From: Psychrobacter glaciei | Lineage (GTDB): Bacteria; Pseudomonadota; Gammaproteobacteria; Pseudomonadales; Moraxellaceae | Assembly (NCBI RefSeq): GCF_014652895.1 | Contig: NZ_BMZR01000006.1 | Coordinates: 58,898-122,897 of the forward strand | Length of the DNA: 64,000 nucleotides | Reading direction: 5' to 3' | Shown here: in pieces, positions 9,791 to 17,723 of the stretch | Position numbering within the stretch: the stretch's first letter is position 1 | Layout: each line of letters opens with the position of its first letter | Notes under the pieces: generated by a model | Database searches by the model: none | Told to the model about the DNA's origin: nothing | What the model saw: the letters and a program-made list of their open reading frames with translations, nothing else | Translations under genes and position numbers: made by a program

Positions 9791-9822
9791 AAAAAAGCTC
9801 CAATCGATTGGAGCTTTTTTTT
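9791..9822 (+). terminator. Rho-independent terminator after rplQ
   Basis: A-rich arm AAAAAAGCTCCAAT pairs with ATTGGAGCTTTTTT around a central CG, followed by further T residues. The structure is nearly symmetric, so it can also stop transcripts arriving from the minus-strand yciO gene, whose stop codon is at 9841. Confidence 0.9.
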
Positions 9823-9840
9823 ATGCGTTTAAACAAGTAG

Positions 9841-10461
9841 TTATAACAATAAAGAACTAACGTCAGCAGCACCTTGTCTGATGATTTCAGGCTGGCTACT
9901 GGTCATATCAACGATAGTGGTTAGCTTAGTAGTTTTTATACCTGCATTGATGAGACCGTCTATTTGGTTGCTTAACAGATCTTCTATTTCAAATGGATCA
10001 TCAAGTATATCATCGCGATTTGGTAATATTAATGAGCTGGTTAAAATAGGCTCGTCCATGGCTGCCAAGAGTGCTTGGGCGATAGGATTACTTGGCACAC
10101 GAATACCAATGGTTTTTTTCTTCGCATGTGCCAGTTTCTTTGGTACGTCTTTTGTGGCATTAAGAATAAAGGTAATAGGAGCTGGCGTATGAGCCTTAAG
10201 CTGCTTAAATTGCACATTATCTACTGCTGCATAATTAGCAATTTCACTTAAATCTCGGCACAATAACGTAAATTGATGTTTATCATCAAGCTCACGGATT
10301 TGCTTTAATTTTTCTAAGGCGTCTTTTGCGCCTAGACGACAGCCAAAAGCATAGCTGGTATCAGTAGGATAAATGATTAATTGATCCTTGCGTAATAGAT
10401 CAGCAGCTTGCTCAATAAGACGTGGCTGCGGATTTTCGGGATGAATATAGAGCACTTGCAT
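9841..10461 (-). CDS. yciO: YciO/YrdC-family (Sua5-like) protein
   Basis: The 206-residue protein has the YrdC-like fold that binds double-stranded or tRNA-like RNA and nucleotides. TsaC/Sua5 relatives make threonylcarbamoyl-AMP for tRNA t6A37. It matches the YciO branch: YIHPENPQPRLIEQAADLL at the N-terminus, IIYPTDTSYAFGC, FTLLCRDLSEIANYA and RVPSNPIAQALL. The length equals E. coli YciO. YciO is not the main t6A enzyme in E. coli and its physiological role is less clear, so I call the family and not the reaction. It is monocistronic, converging on rplQ with a shared terminator. Confidence 0.9.
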   Translation of the reverse strand: MQVLYIHPENPQPRLIEQAADLLRKDQLIIYPTDTSYAFGCRLGAKDALEKLKQIRELDDKHQFTLLCRDLSEIANYAAVDNVQFKQLKAHTPAPITFILNATKDVPKKLAHAKKKTIGIRVPSNPIAQALLAAMDEPILTSSLILPNRDDILDDPFEIEDLLSNQIDGLINAGIKTTKLTTIVDMTSSQPEIIRQGAADVSSLLL

Positions 10462-10746
10462 AATAGTTCCTTGTTTTATAATTATAGGTTATATACTTTT
10501 GAGATGGTGGATGAGTTGTTATCAAATAAATAACGCTAGAGAGAAATAACGCAAGAAAGAAACAAGAATAATAATGAGTCAATCCTTTGCTAGCTTCGCT
10601 TTATCTTAGCTGCACCACAAAATTTACTTATCTATCAGTATAGCTTAAAGCAAATATAATTTTATTGGCAAGGCGTTACGGTTGGTAGGAAATCGTTAAC
10701 ATCTTATGAGCTTCACTGTCATGAACCTTATAGAGATTTATCGTGG

Positions 10747-11481
10747 CTAGCTATTAGTTAACTTATCGTTACAAACACTTAATAATACCCGTAGCAAAGT
10801 TTTGGCATCACGTGGCAGCGTTACTGGCTCTGTAATATAGGCTTCAACTTGTAAATAAACGTCCTGAGCAAAAGTGCTACCACTGGTATCGAAGTCGGCA
10901 AACAGATTGTCCTGTGAGACTCGAAAGTGATATCCACAGGCAAGAGTAAACAAACACTCAAGCGCCTGCGGTTTAATCTCTACGCGCTCAAATGCTTGCT
11001 GCTGAGAGGCTGAACGCCCATCTGGTGCATACCAGTAGCCAAAGTCGGGTAAGCCTCTACGTTCTTTACCAGCGACACACCAATGGCTTAATTCATGCAG
11101 CGCACTGGCAAAAAATCCGTTAGCAAACTCGATTCGTGCTGGCTGATTGTTCTGAGCAGGGAAATATTCTGGTTCACCATCACCAAATGCTAATATCACT
11201 TGATGCTTGGCAAACACAGTATTAAATAAACAGATAAGCCAATTGGTTGCTGCTTTTTCAGTATCTGCTATAGAAGCGCTTTCCTTAGACAGTTTTTGCC
11301 ATTGATCTGCTAAATCTTTTAGGTTTGTATTTATTTTAGAATTGAGTGCGCAAGTCTTTAGATTGCTCATAGGGCATTCTATAGCTGTATCTTCTAAGTC
11401 AGTGAGATGTTGAAGCAAAAGAGTCGTATCAATAGAAGACCACAATGCAGAAAAATCAGGGTTGGCAGTAGGCGATATCAT
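10747..11481 (-). CDS. epmC: elongation factor P hydroxylase
   Basis: EpmC (YfcM) is a metal-dependent hydroxylase that adds a hydroxyl to the beta-lysyl-modified lysine of EF-P, the last step of EF-P maturation. The core FANGFFASALHELSHWCVAG with H129, E130 and H133 is the metal-binding signature. The following GLPDFGYWYAPDGR and KPQALECLFTLACGYHFRVS also match. I chose the ATG at 11481 (244 residues). The open frame extends to 11586 and would add a hydrophobic stretch unlike the family. Even so, the protein has about 60 extra N-terminal residues compared with E. coli (182). The start is uncertain because no clear ribosome-binding site is visible. Confidence 0.88.
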   Translation of the reverse strand: MISPTANPDFSALWSSIDTTLLLQHLTDLEDTAIECPMSNLKTCALNSKINTNLKDLADQWQKLSKESASIADTEKAATNWLICLFNTVFAKHQVILAFGDGEPEYFPAQNNQPARIEFANGFFASALHELSHWCVAGKERRGLPDFGYWYAPDGRSASQQQAFERVEIKPQALECLFTLACGYHFRVSQDNLFADFDTSGSTFAQDVYLQVEAYITEPVTLPRDAKTLLRVLLSVCNDKLTNS

Positions 11482-11666
11482 AGATAGAAGATTGACCGAA
11501 TAAAAAATAAGAGACTGTTGGTACTCTATACATGAAATGAGTAAATAAAAATGTGAGGCAACCCAAAGGTTAGAAAATCTTAACATACTAGCGCTAGCGC
11601 TACTCAGCGCTTTCCGATAGTATGGCAGGCAATATTATACACCGTTTTTGATGAATGAGGCCGCGT

Positions 11667-12260
11667 ATGTCAAGCACTCCAGTAAGCAAGCCTTCAGCGG
11701 CTCAAGCTGATAATATGCAGAATCCTATATCGAGTAATATGCCCGAACATCTTTCCTTAAATAAATGGGAAGATACTGGCTTTGAGTGGGCAGGAGAGAT
11801 AGAACCTACTTCTTTTGAGCGTCTTTCCGCTATACTGACGACAGAACATGAACAAGAAAAAATCCAGCTCACAGCCAATCTTTATCGTCGTAATAATGTC
11901 TTACATCTGTCATTTAAATTGGCGGGTGATGTATGGCTAACTTGCCAGCGCTGCTTGCAACCCGTAGCCACTGACTTAACTGATGATTATGATATTGCAT
12001 TACTCGATGACGAGAGCCAAGTGCGCCTAGTCAATGAAGAGCAGGACTATTTATTGCTTGATGAAGTCATTACTGAGCAGTCGCCAGAGCGCTTATTGCC
12101 TTTGAAAAAATTGGTTGAAGATGAAATATTGCTTAAAACACCGATGGCACCGAAGCACGATGACTGTGAAATGACGATTGAGCAGTTTGGTGAGATACCT
12201 GAAGAAGAAGAAAATGAAAATCCTTTTGCCGCTTTAGCATCGTTGAAAGGCAAGTTATAA
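11667..12260 (+). CDS. yceD: YceD/DUF177 family protein, large-subunit rRNA accumulation factor
   Basis: YceD (DUF177) proteins are needed for normal 23S rRNA accumulation in plants and bacteria and are nearly always encoded just before rpmF, as here. The 197-residue protein has the family's central motif CQRCLQPVATDL and an acidic C-terminal half ending NPFAALASLKGKL. I chose ATG 11667 (MSSTPVSK...) because GAGG lies six bases upstream; an earlier ATG at 11655 has no such site. The N-terminal ~30 residues are Ser/Pro/Ala-rich and probably disordered. A 319-bp gap, not a tight spacer, separates it from rpmF. Confidence 0.9.
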   Translation: MSSTPVSKPSAAQADNMQNPISSNMPEHLSLNKWEDTGFEWAGEIEPTSFERLSAILTTEHEQEKIQLTANLYRRNNVLHLSFKLAGDVWLTCQRCLQPVATDLTDDYDIALLDDESQVRLVNEEQDYLLLDEVITEQSPERLLPLKKLVEDEILLKTPMAPKHDDCEMTIEQFGEIPEEEENENPFAALASLKGKL

Positions 12261-12579
12261 AAGAAAAAATGCTGTATTCAATTGATTTAGAATGCCTTTT
12301 ATCGGCTTTGTGCAGAAGAGTCGTACGCAGGGCTTTATTAATCGATGAAACATGCGTATAATGTCCCGTTTATTGCATTCTAGCAACAGGTTACTTGCAG
12401 ATAAAAACTGACTAGGCAAATTGACTATAGATTTTAGACGTAGTTAGCATTTTAATGCACGTGGCAATCTATTTAACTAATGATGCGTAAGACTTAGGTT
12501 GTTGTGATTATATAGCCTCTGTCAGTATCGACTAAAGCTGAATTTTAAGCTTATCCCTTTTAAGTATAGGAGCTATATC
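12261..12579. other. non-coding gap yceD-rpmF with a candidate rpmF promoter
   Basis: There is no credible gene in these 319 bases. A TATAAT at 12357-12362 has a TTTATT-type -35 (12334-12339) 17 bases upstream, a plausible sigma-70 promoter giving rpmF a leader of about 210 nt. AGGAG at 12568-12572 is the ribosome-binding site of rpmF. Confidence 0.4.
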
Positions 12580-12762
12580 ATGGCTGTTCAAAAAAGTCGT
12601 AAAAGCCGTTCTCGTCGTGACATGCGCCGTTCACACCATCGTATGGAAGTGGCTGAGCTAAGCGTAGATGCTACCACTGGTGAAAAACATCGTCGTCATC
12701 ACATGACTAAAGATGGTTTTTATCGTGGTCGTCAGTTGTTCAAGGTCAGTCAAGACGCTTAA
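12580..12762 (+). CDS. rpmF: 50S ribosomal protein L32
   Basis: L32 is a small large-subunit protein near the exit tunnel. The 60-residue product opens [20 protein letters not shown], the L32 signature. It lacks the CxxC...CxxC zinc ribbon of some L32 forms. The C-terminal part has [18 protein letters not shown]. In E. coli the next genes are plsX, fabH, fabD, fabG and acpP. Here plsX and fabH are absent and fabD follows after a 428-bp gap. Confidence 0.96.
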   Translation: MAVQKSRKSRSRRDMRRSHHRMEVAELSVDATTGEKHRRHHMTKDGFYRGRQLFKVSQDA

Positions 12763-12860
12763 TTGACTATTTAATCAGTGATGCAACAATACGATGGTGC
12801 TGATGGCACTTTACGGCTTTTTGTACCGCTATTATTAGGCAATAAGTTTTGAGCTAAAGA

Positions 12861-12913
12861 AAGCCAAGTTATTTCGCTACCATATATTATGTGGTGGGAT
12901 AACTTGGCTTTTT
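12861..12913 (+). terminator. long-stem terminator after rpmF
   Basis: AAGCCAAGTTAT (12861-12872) pairs perfectly with ATAACTTGGCTT (12899-12910), followed by TTT. The interior CTACCATA/TGTGGTGG can extend the stem with wobble pairs. It lies about 100 bases after the rpmF stop. Confidence 0.75.
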
Positions 12914-13190
12914 GCTATGAATTTTTTATGACGTAGCTCCCTATCATTGGTTTTTATCACGTAATTTTTTATCAAATGCTGTGCCTAAAAAACTGTCAAA
13001 AGCTAAATATTATCTTACCTTAACGCCTCATTTTTTCATCAGCTATGATAATAGTATCTGTCAGTGTATAGTTTACTTATAATCAGCTGTCTGAGTGATC
13101 AGTTAAAAATATAACTCTAGACCGCCCCTAATTTTACAATACTCCCGATTATCTTTAGGGATGTTTTCAATTACATAAGGAATATTGGTT
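12914..13190. other. non-coding gap before fabD
   Basis: No gene is seen. A TATAAT-like -10 lies at 13078-13083 without a convincing -35. It is a possible start for the fabD-fabG transcript. AAGG at 13177-13180 precedes the fabD ATG at 13191 by ten bases. Confidence 0.3.
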
Positions 13191-14159
13191 ATGGCCTCTG
13201 TACCCGATATGATAAAAAAACAGCCAACCCGCATTGCGGTGCTTTTCTCTGGTCAAGGCTCACAAATTGTCGGCATGACCAGCGAGCTCGCTGAAGCTTA
13301 TCCAGAGATTCGTGATACTTTTGCTGAAGCAAGCGAAGCACTAAGTGAAGACTTATGGGCAATTTGTCAGGATGAAGAAAAGCTCAATCAAACGCAATAT
13401 ACTCAGCCAGCCTTATTGACGGCTAGTATCGCCATTTGGCGTATTCTACAACCAAAATTCAAAAAAGCGCCGTGCTATCTAGCGGGTCATTCTCTAGGTG
13501 AGTACAGCGCCCTTTGTGCCGCTGGAGTGATATCGCTTGCTGATGCGGTGAGATTGGTACATACGCGCGGTCAGTTGATGCAGGAAGCGGTAGTAGGTAT
13601 CGATACAGCGATGGCAGCAGTGCTAGGGCTCGAAGATCATCGTGTGGAAAACTTGTGCGAGCAGGCAACCGAGCATGTTGATGGCGCGATTGTCGGAGCG
13701 GCAAATTTCAATAGTCCAGGACAAGTTGTGGTCTCAGGAAATGCGGCAGGCGTCACAGCTGTCATCGATAAAGTAAAAAATACTGGCAAAAAAGCCATCC
13801 CACTAAAGGTGAGCGTGCCATCTCATTGTGCGCTTATGGCGCCAGCAAGTAGTGCTTTAGCGGAAGCCTTAGCAGCTATTAAGTTTGATCAAGCAACCAT
13901 TCCGGTTATTCAAAACCGTCATGCGCGTGTTGAGAGTAGTGCGGCAGGTATTAAGCAAGCATTAACCGAGCAGCTAAGTGAGCCAGTACTATGGTCAAAG
14001 ACCATGCAAGAGCTGGCTGATAAGCAAATTAATATTTTAATCGAGTGTGGCAGTGGCAATGTATTGAGTAATTTGGCCAAGCGTCAAGCGCAACCAATTG
14101 CCAGCTATCCTACTGACAAGCCCACCCGTCTTGATAAATTAATGGAGGTATTATCATGA
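13191..14159 (+). CDS. fabD: malonyl-CoA:ACP transacylase
   Basis: FabD moves the malonyl group from CoA to the phosphopantetheine arm of acyl carrier protein, supplying fatty acid elongation in the cytosol. The nucleophile elbow GHSLGEYSAL places the catalytic Ser at residue 101, and the partner His is His212 in VPSHCALM. The N-terminal LFSGQGSQ forms part of the oxyanion hole. From ATG 13191 the product is 322 residues; E. coli FabD has 309. An in-frame TTG at 13185 is less likely. Its stop overlaps the fabG start in an ATGA. Confidence 0.95.
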   Translation: MASVPDMIKKQPTRIAVLFSGQGSQIVGMTSELAEAYPEIRDTFAEASEALSEDLWAICQDEEKLNQTQYTQPALLTASIAIWRILQPKFKKAPCYLAGHSLGEYSALCAAGVISLADAVRLVHTRGQLMQEAVVGIDTAMAAVLGLEDHRVENLCEQATEHVDGAIVGAANFNSPGQVVVSGNAAGVTAVIDKVKNTGKKAIPLKVSVPSHCALMAPASSALAEALAAIKFDQATIPVIQNRHARVESSAAGIKQALTEQLSEPVLWSKTMQELADKQINILIECGSGNVLSNLAKRQAQPIASYPTDKPTRLDKLMEVLS

Positions 14160-14884
14160 GCCGTACGATTACCCTAGTGACTGGTGCCAGTCGCGGTATT
14201 GGCAAGGCAGTCGCCAAACGTTTTGCAAAGGAAGGACATTTCGTGATTGGGACAGCCACCACAGAGAAAGGTGCTGAACTTGTTGATGGTTATTTACATG
14301 ATAGTGGTGGTATTGGCCGTGTATTAGACGTACGCGATACGGCACAAATCGATAAGCTATTTGAAGAGATTGAAAGCGTCTATGGCGCGGTGCAAGTGTT
14401 GGTTAACAATGCTGGTATTACCCAAGACGGTCTATTGATGCGCATGAAAGATGAAGATTGGGAGAACGTGGTTGATACCAATTTGACATCGGTTTATCGT
14501 ATGAGCAAACGTGCGGTACGCGGTATGATGAAGGCGCGTCGTGGTCGTATCATTAATATTACCTCTGTCGTTGCTCAAATGGGCAATGCTGGTCAGTCTA
14601 ATTACGCGGCGACTAAAGCGGGCGTAGAAGGTTTTAGCCGTACACTCGCACGTGAAATCGGCTCACGCCAAGTCACGATCAACTGTGTGGCACCCGGTTT
14701 GATTGAGACGGATATGACGGATGAGCTTGACGAGCGCCTACTAAATTCGATGCTAGATGCCGTGCCTATTAGTCGTCTTGGGCAGCCAGAAGACATCGCA
14801 GCTGCCGTACATTTCTTAGCCAGTGATGAAGCCAGCTACATCACAGGTGCTGTTATTCCTGTCAATGGTGGCATGTATATGTAG
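14156..14884 (+). CDS. fabG: 3-oxoacyl-ACP reductase
   Basis: FabG reduces 3-oxoacyl-ACP with NADPH in each round of fatty acid elongation. The 242-residue protein is a classical short-chain dehydrogenase: TGASRGIGKAVAKRF for the cofactor near the N-terminus, NNAG in the middle, and the triad Ser137, Tyr150 and Lys154 (YAATKAG). The C-terminus SYITGAVIPVNGGMYM is typical of FabG. The start lies inside the fabD stop, implying coupled translation; acpP follows 272 bases later. Confidence 0.96.
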   Translation: MSRTITLVTGASRGIGKAVAKRFAKEGHFVIGTATTEKGAELVDGYLHDSGGIGRVLDVRDTAQIDKLFEEIESVYGAVQVLVNNAGITQDGLLMRMKDEDWENVVDTNLTSVYRMSKRAVRGMMKARRGRIINITSVVAQMGNAGQSNYAATKAGVEGFSRTLAREIGSRQVTINCVAPGLIETDMTDELDERLLNSMLDAVPISRLGQPEDIAAAVHFLASDEASYITGAVIPVNGGMYM

Positions 14885-14978
14885 GTGACGCACAAGTGTT
14901 ACATACTTATAATAAAAAACTGTGTGAACGAGTGTAAACTATAATAAAGGGTGCTATAATGAAGAATACTTTTACGTC

Positions 14979-15004
14979 AAAGCCCTGTATGATAGCAGGG
15001 CTTT
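14979..15004 (+). terminator. stem-loop between fabG and acpP
   Basis: AAAGCCCTG (14979-14987) pairs with CAGGGCTTT (14996-15004) around an eight-base loop. The T-run is short (three), so termination may be partial. It separates fabD-fabG from acpP, which is normally expressed much more strongly. Confidence 0.5.
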
Positions 15005-15156
15005 ACTAGACATTAGACAGAACGTATAACGTGTCATAGAGTACTCAGACGGCAATGCTGATCTGGCAAATTCCATTTTATATACTAGGCGATAACGTTT
15101 AACTATCGCGCTATCGCAGTTTATTAAAAATAATAGATGATAAAGGAGTAATCTAC

Positions 15157-15393
15157 ATGAGTAATGATACCGAGCTAAGAGTAAAGGCGGCAGTAGCTGA
15201 GCAATTAGGTATGAATGTTGAAGACATCAACAACGATGCTTCATTTATGGAAGATTTAGGCGCTGATTCATTGGATCTAGTCGAATTGGTTATGTCATTC
15301 GAGAGCGATTTTGGCATCACTATTCCTGATGAAGATTCAGCTGAATTAACGACGGTTCAAAAAGCAATCGACTACGTACAAGCCCAGCTATAA
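15157..15393 (+). CDS. acpP: acyl carrier protein
   Basis: ACP carries growing acyl chains on a phosphopantetheine arm for fatty acid, lipid A and phospholipid synthesis. The 78-residue acidic protein equals E. coli AcpP in length. It carries the attachment motif [10 protein letters not shown] with Ser38 as the modified residue. AAAGGAG precedes the ATG by about nine bases. A strong terminator follows, so acpP can be made as a short separate mRNA. Confidence 0.97.
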   Translation: MSNDTELRVKAAVAEQLGMNVEDINNDASFMEDLGADSLDLVELVMSFESDFGITIPDEDSAELTTVQKAIDYVQAQL

Positions 15394-15423
15394 CTCGCTA
15401 TTTGCTTAGCAAGTCTTACAATG

Positions 15424-15459
15424 CCGCTTATCTATACAGCATAGATAAGCGGTTTTTTT
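15424..15459 (+). terminator. Rho-independent terminator after acpP
   Basis: CCGCTTATCTAT (15424-15435) pairs perfectly with ATAGATAAGCGG (15441-15452) and seven T residues follow. The remaining ~235 bases up to the kbp-like gene are AT-rich and show no gene. Confidence 0.92.
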
Positions 15460-15694
15460 ATGTTCGTTATTTATTCTAAGAGTCTATTCCAGTCATTTAT
15501 GCTCATCTAGTGATTCATTTCATTAACATAAGCTACGCCAAATCAACATTACTCAACATACTATTACTATTCATCATATATGTCTTTGCCTATACTAATA
15601 ATGGTAAACAAGAAATAATAGTAATTACTAAACATAATTACCATTAAAAGAATAACGATTAATAATAAATAATAGTATTTCAAGGAGCAGTTAT

Positions 15695-16204
15695 ATGGGT
15701 ATGTTTAGTTTTGCAAAAGACATCGGTGATAAGATTTTTAATCGTGACGACGAAAAGCATGACGCTAAATCAGAAACCAAAGCAGACGCTAGTACACCTG
15801 TTGCCAGTGGTGAGCCTTCAGCACAATCGGTTGCCAACATTTTGCTACGTCGCATCCAGCAGCAGAACCTCAATATCAGTAACCTAAAAATCAAATATAA
15901 CGGTTCGACGGATACCGCTGAAATCAGTGGTAACGCCAAAACACAGGCCGACCGTGAAAAAGCCATTATCGCTATTGGTAATGTCCAAAACGTCGCTAAA
16001 GTCATTGATAACATTGATATCGAAGAAGATGCGCCTGAATCTACGATGTATACTGTAAAGTCTGGTGACAGCCTCTCTAAGATTGCTAAAGATGTTTATG
16101 GTTCATCTGGTGATTATACGAAAATTTTTGAAGCCAACAAGCCTATGTTGTCTGATCCAGACAAGATTTATCCTGGTCAAGTATTGCGCATTCCTAAGCC
16201 GTAA
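15695..16204 (+). CDS. kbp: BON and LysM domain protein, Kbp (YgaU)-like
   Basis: E. coli Kbp (YgaU) is a small cytosolic potassium-binding protein with a BON domain followed by LysM. This 169-residue protein has the same layout: a short helical start MGMFSFAKDIGDKIF, a Lys/Asp/Ser-rich linker, a BON domain at about residues 40-110 and a LysM domain from about 118 (YTVKSGDSLSKIAKDVYG) to IYPGQVLRIPKP. There is no signal peptide, as in Kbp. The linker is longer than in E. coli (149 residues in total). AAGGAG lies eight bases before the ATG. The potassium role is inferred from the family. Confidence 0.88.
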   Translation: MGMFSFAKDIGDKIFNRDDEKHDAKSETKADASTPVASGEPSAQSVANILLRRIQQQNLNISNLKIKYNGSTDTAEISGNAKTQADREKAIIAIGNVQNVAKVIDNIDIEEDAPESTMYTVKSGDSLSKIAKDVYGSSGDYTKIFEANKPMLSDPDKIYPGQVLRIPKP

Positions 16205-16257
16205 TTCCTAATCCATAATTCCTAAGCTTAATTAGTATTAGCATGTCTAATAGAATA

Positions 16258-16287
16258 AAAAATGCCTCTTTAATAAGAGGCGTTTTT
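16258..16287. terminator. bidirectional terminator between kbp and queG
   Basis: GCCTCTT and AAGAGGC form the stem around TAAT, with A residues before and TTTTT after. It serves the two convergent genes. Confidence 0.85.
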
Positions 16288-16306
16288 GTGTCTAAAAGTC
16301 ATAGGT

Positions 16307-17533
16307 TTACCGATTATCGATATTTAATTTTTCAGTTTGTTCCGTAAGCGCCCAATTAATATGTTCGTCCAGCATGTCGTTATGCAAGCCTAACTTAGAT
16401 CGTAGATGAGTGACGATTTCTATACTGGGATTAGCGTTGCCAAGTCCAATGGCGATATTGCGCAAAAAGTTCACATAGCCTGTGCGCCTGAGCGGACTGC
16501 CTTCAGTTTTTTTCATAAACTCTGCTTCTTGCCATTGCCACAGCTCAAGCAAACTGCTGTTGTCAAGCTGATGCCGTGGCGTGAAATCTTCTACCGTTGT
16601 AAGGTTGGCGTAGCGATTCCACGGACAAATGAGCTGACAGTCGTCACAACCGAAGACGCGGTTGCCAATCGCCCGTCGATATTTGGTATCAATGATGCCA
16701 TCATGCTCAATCGTTAAATAAGAAATACAGGCAGAAGCATTGAGCTCGTAGGGTGCGACAATCGCTTGGGTTGGGCAGATATCAATACAGGCACTGCAAC
16801 TGCCGCAGTGCTCTTTTACTGGTTCATCATCCGGCAACTCAAGGCTCATAAACAACTCACCCAGCACAAAGAATGAGCCCGCTTGTTTGTTTAGCAGTAG
16901 CGTATGCTTTCCCGTCCAGCCAAGTCCTGCTGCATCTGCAATAGGACGCTCAAAGATAGGGGCAGAGTCACTAAAAGGTCTAAAAATAAATTCTGCCTCA
17001 GCTCCAATATCTAGATGCTGCCATTCAGCAAGCATCGCTTCTATCTTTAAGGCTAATTGTTTTAAGCGGCTGCGCATCGTCTTATGATAATCGCGGCCTC
17101 TGGCATAACGCGCAATGATACCTTGATTGGGATGATCATCATCAGTGACCGCACGCGGGGTAGGTGTCTGAGTGAGGTAGTCCATACGCACACTGATGAT
17201 GGTTTTTGCTCCTTCTACCAGTTGGGCAGGATGCGCACGTAGGTGGTGATTGTTATGCATAAACTGCAATTGGCCTTCATAGCCTTTATCCAGCCACCGT
17301 TGCAATTGTTCAATTTGTTGGGTAAATAAAGGATGATGTACGGATAAGAAACCACAGTCGGCAAACCCTAAAGACTGTGCTTGAGCCTTGATCCATTGCT
17401 TTACCTCTGCGGTGGTAGCAAACGTTGGGCTATTACTCACAGTAATCTTTTTTTCGGGCGCAGGGTTAGGCTCAGGAGACGTTTTCTGCTGACTTAAAGG
17501 GACAGGAAAGTTTGCTTTAGAAGGATTATTCAT
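16307..17533 (-). CDS. queG: epoxyqueuosine reductase
   Basis: QueG uses cobalamin and two [4Fe-4S] clusters to reduce epoxyqueuosine to queuosine at position 34 of tRNAs for Asp, Asn, His and Tyr. The 408-residue protein has the ferredoxin-like motifs CGSCSACIDICPTQAI and CDDCQLICPWNRYA. The N-terminal QueG domain contains LGFADCGF and IIARYARGRDYH, and the PFSDSAPIFERPIADAAGLG-type segment is also present. About 38 residues precede the usual start and are Pro/Ser/Lys-rich, so an internal start is possible. It is divergent from nnr, as yjeS and yjeF are neighbours in E. coli. Confidence 0.95.
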   Translation of the reverse strand: MNNPSKANFPVPLSQQKTSPEPNPAPEKKITVSNSPTFATTAEVKQWIKAQAQSLGFADCGFLSVHHPLFTQQIEQLQRWLDKGYEGQLQFMHNNHHLRAHPAQLVEGAKTIISVRMDYLTQTPTPRAVTDDDHPNQGIIARYARGRDYHKTMRSRLKQLALKIEAMLAEWQHLDIGAEAEFIFRPFSDSAPIFERPIADAAGLGWTGKHTLLLNKQAGSFFVLGELFMSLELPDDEPVKEHCGSCSACIDICPTQAIVAPYELNASACISYLTIEHDGIIDTKYRRAIGNRVFGCDDCQLICPWNRYANLTTVEDFTPRHQLDNSSLLELWQWQEAEFMKKTEGSPLRRTGYVNFLRNIAIGLGNANPSIEIVTHLRSKLGLHNDMLDEHINWALTEQTEKLNIDNR

Positions 17534-17723
17534 GTGTGATAGCAGGCAATAGAGTGAATACCGATATGATAAGCCAGTGAGCTAAGAGCGCAAGTATAAA
17601 AGCAAATAAACTCACATTTCATATTGATACATAAGTCAAAGTGAGCTTTTGCTAAGCTTAGACAAGCGAATAACCAGCAAGTTTTGATATGATAAAAAAC
17701 CAATAAAAATAATCGAGGAAATT

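Noticed and set aside
11482..11586. Full-length EpmC start at 11586
   Set aside because: The added residues are hydrophobic, unlike the family, and no ribosome-binding site is present; the start remains uncertain.
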